From an uncultured Methylobacter sp. (GTDB lineage: Bacteria > Pseudomonadota > Gammaproteobacteria > Methylococcales > Methylomonadaceae), in NCBI GenBank assembly GCA_903831545.1, contig CAIKYI010000143.1, positions 1-5,520 of the forward strand: a stretch of 5,520 nucleotides of DNA, read 5' to 3'. The notes under the pieces are model-generated. The model worked only from the letters and a program-made list of their open reading frames with translations, had not been told where the DNA came from and did no database searches. Shown one piece after another: positions 1 to 5,520 of this stretch (positions within the stretch are counted from its first letter, which is position 1; each line of letters begins with the position of its first letter). The position numbers were made by a program, and so were the translations under genes.

Positions 1-621
1 CGTAGCCAGCATCATGCGCATAAAGTTTTCCACATAACTCAGCTTATTTTGCGGATACATAAATGGCAAGCCCGTGCTGTATTTATGACACATAGCTACG
101 ATAGTGGGTACTTTGGCAATCAGGCGGATAGCGCTAATATCGCGATCTTTTTTTGAATTAATATCCAGCGCATCATGATAAAACGCGGACAAAGCGCCAA
201 CGACAGCCACCATGATCGCCATTGGATGCGCATCCCGGCGAAAGCCTTTAAAAAAATTGGTTAGCTGGTCATGCACCATGGTATGAATAGTTATGGTGCT
301 TTCAAACTCGTCCATTTCGTCAATGCTTGGCAATTCGCCATTCAACAGTAAATAGCAAACTTCCAAAAAGGTACAATGCTCTGCAAGTTGCTCAATTGGA
401 TAACCACGATATAACAGTATGCCTTTTTCACCGTCAATATAGGTTATCGATGAACTGCAACTGGCGGTAGAAGTGAAGCCCGGATCATAAGTAAACATCC
501 CCGTCTTTTGGTACAGGCTTTGAATATCAACAACATCAGGTCCTGTCGTTCCAGATAAAATTGGCAACTCACAGATAGTCCGAGCATCCTCATTTAAAGT
601 AACACTGCGTAAATTAGTCAT
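1..621 (-). CDS. gltA: Citrate synthase, type II (N-terminal part, cut by window edge)
   Basis: Condenses acetyl-CoA with oxaloacetate to citrate, the entry step of the TCA cycle, in the cytoplasm. The first 207 residues are visible, about half of the roughly 427 expected. They match the E. coli-type hexameric enzyme: PGFTSTASC at 47-55, [14 protein letters not shown] at 67-80, [11 protein letters not shown] at 86-96, FRRDAHPMA at 127-135 and FYHDALD at 147-153. The catalytic His and Asp residues lie beyond the edge. The start at 621 is the only plausible one: it gives the family N-terminus, an in-frame TGA lies 33 bases upstream at 657-655, and the next Met is residue 42. The ribosome binding site is weak (GAG seven bases upstream). 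It is codirectional with eda across 266 bp, so probably a separate transcription unit. Two residues expected at the allosteric NADH site differ from E. coli (Ile112 for Arg109, Leu185 for Gln182). The family call is secure. Confidence 0.95.
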   Translation of the reverse strand, partial: MTNLRSVTLNEDARTICELPILSGTTGPDVVDIQSLYQKTGMFTYDPGFTSTASCSSSITYIDGEKGILLYRGYPIEQLAEHCTFLEVCYLLLNGELPSIDEMDEFESTITIHTMVHDQLTNFFKGFRRDAHPMAIMVAVVGALSAFYHDALDINSKKDRDISAIRLIAKVPTIVAMCHKYSTGLPFMYPQNKLSYVENFMRMMLAT

Positions 622-887
622 GGTTTTTCTCGGTTTTGAACAAGGTATGTAACATCATCAAAAAGTTACTTCTCGTTAATAACAGGCAAATCGAATTAAA
701 AAATATTAACAGTTCCTCTGCGCCAGGATTGAAAGTTATATTTCTTTGCAGTAAATAAAGATTCATTTGATTTTTTAAATTAGGCGCTCAGGATTTACTT
801 GAAAATAACTTTCTGATTGCCCAAGGTATTGAGACGATTTTCAGCGCCTTAAGGCCTTGGGTCACAACCTAAGATAAGTACGTGATG
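622..887. other. Intergenic region between eda and gltA
   Basis: A 266-bp AT-rich spacer that should hold the end of the eda transcript and the gltA promoter. I found no open frame that resembles a gene and no hairpin followed by a T-run typical of a Rho-independent terminator. The side near eda holds nested inverted repeats (820-861). The side near gltA is rich in A/T tracts, including the 9-bp palindrome GTTAATAAC at 675-683. No minus-strand -35/-10 pair is convincing enough to call as the gltA promoter. Confidence 0.6.
820..861. repeat. Nested inverted repeat downstream of eda
   Basis: CCCAAGG (820-826) is the exact reverse complement of CCTTGGG (855-861). Just inside the right arm is a perfect 10-bp palindrome, GCCTTAAGGC (846-855). 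AGCGCCT (843-849) can also pair with AGGCGCT at 782-788, so several alternative folds exist. It begins 27 bp past the eda stop codon, which suggests a role in ending or stabilising the eda transcript, but no U-tract follows on the minus strand, so it is not a classical intrinsic terminator. The arms are seen directly; the function is inferred. Confidence 0.4.
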
Positions 888-1532
888 CTAAGCTGCTCTT
901 TCTATAGCCTGCTTTGCCAGTTCAGTGACTTTAGCCCAGTTTTTTGATTTTACCGCATCGGCTGGTACCAGCCATGATCCGCCAACACAGGCAACATTAG
1001 CTAACTGTAAGTAACTGTGGTAGTTTTCAGGAGAGATGCCACCCGTTGGGCAAAAAGTCACTCCCGGAATTGGCCCGGCGATAGATTTAAGCATGGGTAT
1101 ACCACCCGCTGCTTCAGCGGGGAAAAACTTGAAATGATCCAAGCCATATTCCATGCCCAACATCAGTTCTGACAAAGTCGATATACCCGGAATCAAGGCT
1201 ATATTGCCCGCCCTTGCAGATTCCAAAAGCTTGGGCGTTAAGCCGGGACTAATCGCAAATACGGCGCCCGCCTCTTCAGCCGCTTTTAGTTGTTCGGGAG
1301 TAGTAATGGTGCCCGCACCAACAATGGCGTCTTTAACTTCCTGACTGATAAGCCTGATTGCCTCTAACGCGATTGGAGTACGTAGCGTAATTTCCAATAC
1401 TTTAATGCCACCGGCAACCAAGGCTTTAGCCAAAGGCACCGCATCCTCAAGATTCTCAATGACCATAACAGGCATGACAGGACCGGCATTTAACACGTCT
1501 TTAGGTTGGATTTTCCAGTTTTTTGAATTCAT
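888..1532 (-). CDS. eda: KDPG aldolase (2-dehydro-3-deoxyphosphogluconate aldolase)
   Basis: A class I aldolase that splits KDPG into pyruvate and glyceraldehyde 3-phosphate, the last step of the Entner-Doudoroff pathway; many members also act on 4-hydroxy-2-oxoglutarate. The protein has 214 residues, against 213 in E. coli. The active-site signature [12 protein letters not shown] (41-52) carries the catalytic Glu47 and Arg51. The Schiff-base lysine is Lys135 in [13 protein letters not shown], and the phosphate-binding glycine segments are PTGGIS (162-167) and VGGSW (183-187). The frame stays open upstream to an ATG at 1610, inside edd, but the start at 1532 gives the family length and places GGA seven bases upstream. 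The extra 26 residues would be hydrophobic and unlike the family. It lies 28 bp after the edd stop, so the two are very likely cotranscribed. It ends with TAG and nothing is missing. Confidence 0.96.
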   Translation of the reverse strand: MNSKNWKIQPKDVLNAGPVMPVMVIENLEDAVPLAKALVAGGIKVLEITLRTPIALEAIRLISQEVKDAIVGAGTITTPEQLKAAEEAGAVFAISPGLTPKLLESARAGNIALIPGISTLSELMLGMEYGLDHFKFFPAEAAGGIPMLKSIAGPIPGVTFCPTGGISPENYHSYLQLANVACVGGSWLVPADAVKSKNWAKVTELAKQAIERAA

Positions 1533-1560
1533 TGTTTTATCCAGAATTATTATGTTTAAA

Positions 1561-3381
1561 TTAATCAACAAGAAACAGATTGGACGCACCTGTTTCAGCA
1601 GATGAGGCACCTAAACGAAAGCCACCAAACATCTCCCTGCCCATTCCATAATGATGATTTTTAGCTGAATTTGGCACAGGAACCCGCGCATTAAATTCTG
1701 CATCGTCAACCAACACATTGATATTGCCTGTTTGCAGGTTCATGGAAATAATATCGCCATTATGTACCTTAGCAAGTGGACCACCAGATTCGCATTCCGG
1801 GCACAAATGAATCACCGAAGGTACTTTACCTGAAGCTCCAGACATACGACCATCAGTAACCAAAGCCACTTTGAAGCCTTTATCCTGCAATACACCGAGT
1901 GGCGGGGTTAGTTTATGCAGTTCGGGCATGCCATTTGAACGGGGACCCTGAAAACGAATAACGGCGACAAAATCTTTTTCCAGTTCGCCGCGTTTAAAAG
2001 CGGCAAGCATATCTTCCTGATCATCAAACACAATGGCCGGGGCTTCAACCACTTGATGCTCTTCGGATACCGCAGACAGTTTGGAAATACCACGACCCAA
2101 ATTGCCATGCATCACATGTAAACCGCCGCCGGTCGCAAAAGGCTTGTCGACAGTACCAAGCACATCGGCATCCAAAGAGGCTGCGGGAACGGATTCCCAA
2201 ACCAGTTTGTCGTCAATCAGCTTTGGTTCCTGGCTATAGCTATTCATGCCACGCTCATCTGCCACCGTTATAACGTCTTCATGCAGCAGACCGTTTCTTA
2301 AAAGCTCGGCAATCAAAACACCCATGCCACCGGCAGCCTGAAAATGATTTACATCAGCCGGGCCATTTGGATAGATTTTTGCAATTAAGGGAACTGCTTT
2401 AGACAGATTATCAAAATCATCCCAGTTAAGAACGATTCCGGAGGCGCGGGCAATTGCGATTAAATGCATGGTATGGTTAGTTGAACCACCTGTTGCCAAC
2501 AAGCCAATGACCGCATTAACGATGGCTTTTTCGGAAACCATATGGGCAATCGGGCGATAATCATCACCCAACGCTGTAAACTTTAAGACTTGTCTGGCCG
2601 CAGCCTGGGTTAACTCATCGCGCAAAGGTGTATAAGGATTGACAAAAGAACTGCCCGGCAAATGCAGGCCCATTATTTCCATCATCATCTGGTTACTGTT
2701 GGCTGTACCGTAAAAGGTACAGGTACCGGGACTGTGGTAGGACGCTGACTCGGCTTCAAGTAGTTCTTTACGTCCAATCTGACCGGTTGCATAAGCTTGA
2801 CGTGCACGGGCTTTTTCTTTGTTGGTTAATCCGCTGGGCATAGGACCGGCTGGAATAAAAATGGCCGGCAAATGACCAAAGCTCAACGCACCAATTAATA
2901 ATCCCGGCACAATTTTGTCACAAACGCCCAAATACAAGGCACCGTCAAACATGTTGTGACTCATGCCTACAGCGGTAGCCATGGCAATCAAATCACGGCT
3001 AAACAAGGATAACTCCATTCCGGACTGACCCTGGGTAATACCGTCACACATGGCAGGAACGCCACCGGCAACTTGCGCTACGCCGCCAGCCTCTCTGATG
3101 GCAGCTTTAATCAGATCAGGCGAATCCTTGTAAGGTTGATGCGCAGACAACATATCATTGTAAGCAGTAATGATCGCGATATTTGCTTTTTGATCGCCGG
3201 TCAAATCCGCTTTTTCAGTGGCACTACAGGCAGCAAAACCATGGGCCAAATTACCACAGCCCATGCCTGAACGAACAGGGCCTTTTTTAGCGACGCCATC
3301 GATATAAGCAAGGTAAGCGGAGCGGGTTGGGTGACTACGCTCAATAATATCCTGAGTGACTTTCTCTATTACGGGATGCAT
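1561..3381 (-). CDS. edd: 6-phosphogluconate dehydratase
   Basis: Dehydrates 6-phosphogluconate to 2-keto-3-deoxy-6-phosphogluconate, the committed step of the Entner-Doudoroff pathway. It belongs to the IlvD/Edd iron-sulfur dehydratase family, whose cluster is typically oxygen-sensitive. At 606 residues it is full length (E. coli 603). Family signatures are present: [12 protein letters not shown] (73-84), [12 protein letters not shown] (108-119), CDKIVPG (154-160), the [15 protein letters not shown] block (217-231) and [12 protein letters not shown] (507-518). Cys154 and Cys221 match the cluster-binding cysteines, with Cys112 a likely third ligand. This pattern, together with the eda and zwf neighbours, separates it from dihydroxyacid dehydratase IlvD. 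The start at 3381 has a good AGGA site six bases upstream. It follows zwf by 85 bp and precedes eda by 28 bp. No damage is visible. Confidence 0.97.
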   Translation of the reverse strand: MHPVIEKVTQDIIERSHPTRSAYLAYIDGVAKKGPVRSGMGCGNLAHGFAACSATEKADLTGDQKANIAIITAYNDMLSAHQPYKDSPDLIKAAIREAGGVAQVAGGVPAMCDGITQGQSGMELSLFSRDLIAMATAVGMSHNMFDGALYLGVCDKIVPGLLIGALSFGHLPAIFIPAGPMPSGLTNKEKARARQAYATGQIGRKELLEAESASYHSPGTCTFYGTANSNQMMMEIMGLHLPGSSFVNPYTPLRDELTQAAARQVLKFTALGDDYRPIAHMVSEKAIVNAVIGLLATGGSTNHTMHLIAIARASGIVLNWDDFDNLSKAVPLIAKIYPNGPADVNHFQAAGGMGVLIAELLRNGLLHEDVITVADERGMNSYSQEPKLIDDKLVWESVPAASLDADVLGTVDKPFATGGGLHVMHGNLGRGISKLSAVSEEHQVVEAPAIVFDDQEDMLAAFKRGELEKDFVAVIRFQGPRSNGMPELHKLTPPLGVLQDKGFKVALVTDGRMSGASGKVPSVIHLCPECESGGPLAKVHNGDIISMNLQTGNINVLVDDAEFNARVPVPNSAKNHHYGMGREMFGGFRLGASSAETGASNLFLVD

Positions 3382-3466
3382 GTTTATTCCTAAATTAAGG
3401 TTACGCGAAAAAAAGGTTCAAGTTTGGCAAAATTTTAACACCGTTACCTTGCGCCATCTAAGTCTA
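3382..3466. other. zwf-edd spacer with imperfect inverted repeat
   Basis: This 85-bp gap holds the edd ribosome binding site (AGGA, read as TCCT at 3388-3391 on the plus strand). It also holds an inverted repeat: AAGGTTACG at 3397-3405 and CGTTACCTT at 3442-3450 pair at eight of nine positions with one mismatch, around a 36-base centre that contains a run of seven A and the palindrome AAAATTTT. No T-run follows a stem on the minus strand, so a terminator is not supported. A weak edd promoter here cannot be excluded: TTGAAC, a 17-base spacer and TTAATT on the minus strand is a poor match. Read-through from zwf is the simplest reading. Confidence 0.45.
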
Positions 3467-4936
3467 TCACTCTTCCCAGGCCCTTTGATCTCTGGCAATT
3501 AAATCGTCAGCGTCATCAGGCCCCCATGTACCGGCTGGATAGGGTTTGGGTGCGGCATCAATATGCGCCCAGGCATCCTGAATTGAGTCAACCCAAGTCC
3601 AAGCCTGTTCAATTTCTTCACGACTCAGGAACAAGGTCGGGTTACCCCGCATAGCTTCCAACACTAATTTTTCATAACCGCCGAAAATTTTGCTGTTTTT
3701 AAAAGTGTCAAAAAAACTCAAATCCAGCTTGGTTTTTTGCAGTTTAATATTTTCATCAATACCCGGTATTTTATTGAGTATCTGAATTTCTACCCCTTCA
3801 TTCGGTTGCAAGTGAATGATCAGCTTGTTTGACGGTAAATCAGTAAAACTTTCTTTAAAGATGTTATGCGGCAATTGCTTAAAATTGACAACAATTTCGG
3901 TACGTTTGTAAGTCATCCGTTTACCGGTACGCAAGTAAAATGGCACACCGGCCCAGCGCCAGTTATCAATAGCGACTTTTAACGCGACAAAGCTTTCTGT
4001 AGTACTTTCAGTATTGGCGCCTTCTTCTTCAAGATAGCCCGGTACCTGCTTGCCCTTAATCTCTCCGGCAGTGTATAAGCCACGAACTGTTTTTAGCTCG
4101 ACATTCTCTTTGGTAATAGGTCGAAGCGCCGCAAGAACCTTAATTTTTTCATTGTGGATGCTTTGCGCTTGCAGATTAACCGGCGGTTCCATCGCTACAA
4201 AAGTAAGAATCTGCAACAAGTGATTTTGCAACATATCCCGCAATTGTCCGGTTTTATCAAAATATTCCCAACGACCTTCAATACCGACTTCTTCAGCAAC
4301 GGTAATCTGGATATGATCGATGGTATTGTGATTCCAGTTAGTGGTAAAAATTGAATTGGCGAAGCGCAAGGCCAATAAATTAAGTACTGTTTCTTTACCC
4401 AGATAATGGTCGATTCGGTAAGACTGTTTTTCGCTAAAAACTTCAGCAACCGCATCATTAATAGCTATTGATGATTTAAGATCATGGCCTATGGGTTTTT
4501 CCATCACCATCCGTGACTCTTCATTTAAAACGCCACACTGAGCAAGACCCTGACAAATGTTGGTAAACAAAAAAGGAGCCACGGCAAAATAATTAACCAT
4601 CACTCTGGATTTTCCGTCAATGACGGTATTCAAAACCTGATATTCATCCAGCCGGGTTAAATCTATTTTCAGATAAGAGAATCTTGCCGAATATTGTAAC
4701 CAAACCAACTCATCAACCGGCTCATTTAAAAACTCTTGCAAGCTTTTATGAACGGTCTCAATAAATCCTGCGGCATCGCCCTCAAAGCGATCTATACCAA
4801 TAACTCGGGTCTCGGGTTCAATCAAGTTGGCTTTTTCAAGTCGATACAGCGAAATAAGCAGCTTGCGACGGGATAAATCACCCAACGCCCCAAAAATAAC
4901 CAGATCACAAGGTTTAAATGTTGTTTCTTCGTTCAT
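3467..4936 (-). CDS. zwf: Glucose-6-phosphate 1-dehydrogenase
   Basis: Oxidises glucose 6-phosphate to 6-phosphoglucono-1,5-lactone while reducing NADP+ (in some bacteria also NAD+), feeding the Entner-Doudoroff and pentose phosphate routes. The protein has 489 residues (E. coli 491). The N-terminal Rossmann domain has the dinucleotide motif GALGDLSRRKL at 16-26, and Arg50 in GIDRF sits where family members contact the NADP 2'-phosphate. EKPIG (146-150) and the signature RIDHYLGKE (174-182) supply Asp176, His177 and Lys181 for substrate binding. The catalytic base is His239 in LRDMLQNHLLQ. The C-terminal domain keeps FYLRTGKRM (333-341) and ends in the usual YPAGTWGP region. The start is fixed: an in-frame TAA lies one codon upstream and the next Met is residue 113. 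No Shine-Dalgarno sequence is visible, and the upstream end of a direct repeat abuts the start codon. No lactonase gene lies between zwf and edd. Confidence 0.97.
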   Translation of the reverse strand: MNEETTFKPCDLVIFGALGDLSRRKLLISLYRLEKANLIEPETRVIGIDRFEGDAAGFIETVHKSLQEFLNEPVDELVWLQYSARFSYLKIDLTRLDEYQVLNTVIDGKSRVMVNYFAVAPFLFTNICQGLAQCGVLNEESRMVMEKPIGHDLKSSIAINDAVAEVFSEKQSYRIDHYLGKETVLNLLALRFANSIFTTNWNHNTIDHIQITVAEEVGIEGRWEYFDKTGQLRDMLQNHLLQILTFVAMEPPVNLQAQSIHNEKIKVLAALRPITKENVELKTVRGLYTAGEIKGKQVPGYLEEEGANTESTTESFVALKVAIDNWRWAGVPFYLRTGKRMTYKRTEIVVNFKQLPHNIFKESFTDLPSNKLIIHLQPNEGVEIQILNKIPGIDENIKLQKTKLDLSFFDTFKNSKIFGGYEKLVLEAMRGNPTLFLSREEIEQAWTWVDSIQDAWAHIDAAPKPYPAGTWGPDDADDLIARDQRAWEE

Positions 4937-4990
4937 AACTTAAATATAGAGTAAATGGTTAGAACCAAAATCAGTCCGGCAACTTAAATA
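4937..4990. repeat. Direct repeat AACTTAAATA x2 in front of zwf
   Basis: Identical 10-bp copies sit at 4937-4946 and 4981-4990, 44 bp apart, about four helical turns. The proximal copy touches the zwf start codon. Same-face spacing would suit a pair of regulator half-sites, but both copies are AT-rich and chance is possible. The repeat is seen directly; the regulatory role is inferred. Confidence 0.35.
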
Positions 4991-5063
4991 AACTGAAAGT
5001 CTGTTTTTTATTATCGCAGAATTCATCTCAAAATGCTGCACTGGTTCAAGTATGCCTTGACGC

Positions 5064-5086
5064 ATAGCTACAGGATAGCTACAGGA
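5064..5086. repeat. 11-bp perfect tandem duplication
   Basis: ATAGCTACAGG at 5064-5074 is followed immediately by an identical copy at 5075-5085, plus one more matching base. There are only two units, with no spacer and no flanking palindrome. It looks like a slippage duplication in non-coding DNA rather than a functional array. Confidence 0.8.
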
Positions 5087-5168
5087 ATGGTGCAAAACAA
5101 AAAACACAAGACCTTAGTCATAGTAAAAAAGCCTGTATTTAGCCCAACTAATATTGAATCGAAACTTA

Positions 5169-5197
5169 TTGACAGCACTTTAATTCACTTTTATAGT
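5169..5197 (+). promoter_or_regulatory. Near-consensus sigma-70 promoter
   Basis: TTGACA (5169-5174) is a perfect -35 hexamer. It is followed by a 17-base spacer and TATAGT (5192-5197), which matches five of six -10 positions. Transcription would start near 5204 and run right through the mini-ORF at 5233 into the gene at 5372, giving a 5' leader of about 165 bases. It is the strongest promoter sequence visible in the window and points away from the metabolic genes. The match is seen directly; activity is inferred. Confidence 0.7.
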
Positions 5198-5232
5198 AGC
5201 GATTCACTGCTATTTGCCAAGAGGACATTATT

Positions 5233-5253
5233 ATGCCTACTCCAATAACATAG
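5233..5253 (+). CDS. Possible six-codon leader peptide or amber-interrupted small gene
   Basis: ATG at 5233 encodes MPTPIT and stops at TAG (5251-5253). A strong ribosome binding site, AAGAGGA at 5219-5225, lies seven bases upstream, and the ATG lies about 30 bases past the predicted transcription start. Past the TAG the same frame stays open for 34 codons to TAA at 5356-5358, encoding LYLSFDTAQK and onward to DDTKKQ. That stop ends 13 bases before the next start codon. It could be a leader peptide that regulates the downstream gene, or a roughly 41-residue gene broken by an amber mutation. The ribosome binding site and promoter argue for translation, but 34 open codons can occur by chance. 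No family is recognised. Confidence 0.35.
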   Translation: MPTPIT

Positions 5254-5359
5254 CTTTACTTGAGCTTTGACACTGCCCAAAAGCAGCCGATGCCATTAAG
5301 TGCTTCAAGTCTTAAATTACCCGCCAATGCGTCTATAGATGACACAAAAAAACAATAAA

Positions 5360-5365
5360 AGGTGA
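5360..5365 (+). promoter_or_regulatory. Strong ribosome binding site of the gene at 5372
   Basis: AGGTGA matches the 3' part of the AGGAGGTGA ideal and lies six bases before the ATG at 5372. Its TGA (5363-5365) is in frame with that gene, which rules out any upstream start. Confidence 0.8.
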
Positions 5366-5371
5366 AAAAAA

Positions 5372-5520
5372 ATGAACGAAGAATCACCAGTAAAAGATAG
5401 ATTATGGTTGTATGTGGGGGGCGCTGACTATCCCATTGGCGTTAAGGACAAAATTTGTGCTGGGAGTAGACCAGACCTTAGAATCCCTGAAGTTTCTAAA
5501 AGCAAGGTTGAAAGACGAAG
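5372..5520 (+). CDS. Unrecognised protein (N-terminal part, cut by window edge)
   Basis: I do not recognise this gene. Forty-nine codons are visible, starting MNEESPVKDRLWLYVGG and continuing through ADYPIG, KDKICAGSRP and VSKSKVERR. The stretch is hydrophilic with many lysines and arginines, and has no signal peptide or membrane segment, so a cytoplasmic protein is likely. The start is well supported: an AGGTGA site lies six bases upstream, an in-frame TGA lies seven to nine bases upstream, and a near-consensus promoter lies about 200 bases upstream. It is transcribed divergently from zwf and may sit behind a small leader ORF. Its first 12 bases are identical to the first 12 of zwf, which is probably chance. 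The fragment is too short to assign a function, and nothing shows whether it is metabolic or accessory. Confidence 0.7.
   Translation, partial: MNEESPVKDRLWLYVGGADYPIGVKDKICAGSRPDLRIPEVSKSKVERR

Larger units (their letters stand above)
4937..5168. other. Upstream region of zwf, divergent intergenic DNA
   Basis: This AT-rich region must hold the promoter of the zwf-edd-eda unit, yet I see no minus-strand -35/-10 pair good enough to call. It contains the 10-bp direct repeat AACTTAAATA (4937-4946 and 4981-4990), a small hairpin of TCAAG and CTTGA around five bases (5046-5060) and an 11-bp tandem duplication (5064-5086). A 15-bp HexR-type palindrome, the operator common for Entner-Doudoroff genes in gammaproteobacteria, is not recognisable. 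An open frame from 5033 crosses it but lacks a ribosome binding site and is not called. Confidence 0.5.

Noticed and set aside
1153..1344. Short plus-strand open frames opposite eda, edd and zwf (also 1405-1605, 3073-3270, 4154-4354)
   Set aside because: They are antisense shadows of well-supported genes, with no ribosome binding sites and no recognisable protein.
1533..1610. N-terminal extension of eda by 26 residues to an ATG at 1610
   Set aside because: It would overlap the edd 3' end, add a hydrophobic stretch unlike the family, and exceed the usual 213-214 residues. The ATG at 1532 has the expected length and a GGA seven bases upstream.
4195..4458. Minus-strand open frames inside zwf (87 codons) and edd (1908-2108, 66 codons)
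   Set aside because: They are out-of-frame readings within genes that carry complete family motifs.
5046..5060. Small hairpin TCAAG-TATGC-CTTGA as a terminator
   Set aside because: The stem is only five pairs and is not followed by a T-run on either strand.
4937..5168. Search for a HexR operator upstream of zwf and edd
   Set aside because: No 15-bp palindrome of the TGTAATT...AATTACA kind is visible in either spacer.
5033..5248. 71-codon plus-strand open frame starting MLHWFKYA
   Set aside because: It has no ribosome binding site, spans the tandem duplication and the strong promoter, overlaps the mini-ORF start, and resembles no family.
4925..5383. Identical 12-base gene starts (ATGAACGAAGAA) of zwf and the gene at 5372, forming a distant inverted repeat
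   Set aside because: The identity ends at base 13 and the common MNEE start explains it. Chance is more likely than a recombination site.

Overview
The window looks like a chromosomal segment of a moderately AT-rich proteobacterium, most likely a gammaproteobacterium. The partial citrate synthase tracks the E. coli hexameric (type II) enzyme through its whole visible length, and the Zwf, Edd and Eda proteins match the E. coli enzymes in length and motif layout. A methylotroph using the KDPG variant of the RuMP cycle would fit this gene set, but nothing in the window proves it.

Layout. Four genes of central carbon metabolism lie on the minus strand. In transcription order they are zwf (4936-3467), edd (3381-1561), eda (1532-888) and, after a 266-bp spacer, gltA, whose N-terminal half (621-1) runs off the left edge. 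On the plus strand at the right edge, an unrecognised gene starts at 5372 and runs off the window after 49 codons. It follows a near-consensus sigma-70 promoter (5169-5197) and a six-codon mini-ORF with a good ribosome binding site (5233-5253). No tRNA, rRNA, CRISPR array, insertion sequence or complete transposon is visible.

How the genes work together. Zwf oxidises glucose 6-phosphate to 6-phosphogluconolactone. Edd dehydrates 6-phosphogluconate to KDPG, and Eda splits KDPG into pyruvate and glyceraldehyde 3-phosphate. This is the Entner-Doudoroff route, which supplies pyruvate, NADPH and triose phosphate. The lactonase (pgl) that links Zwf to Edd is not in the window. zwf-edd-eda is probably one transcription unit, because the gaps are 85 and 28 bp with no convincing terminator. 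GltA draws the resulting acetyl-CoA into the TCA cycle. It lies in the same direction but is probably expressed separately.

The core genes look ordinary and intact. The points worth a second look are the right-hand intergenic region, which holds a strong outward promoter, an amber-interrupted small ORF, an 11-bp tandem duplication and a direct repeat in front of zwf, and two substitutions at the expected NADH-binding site of citrate synthase.
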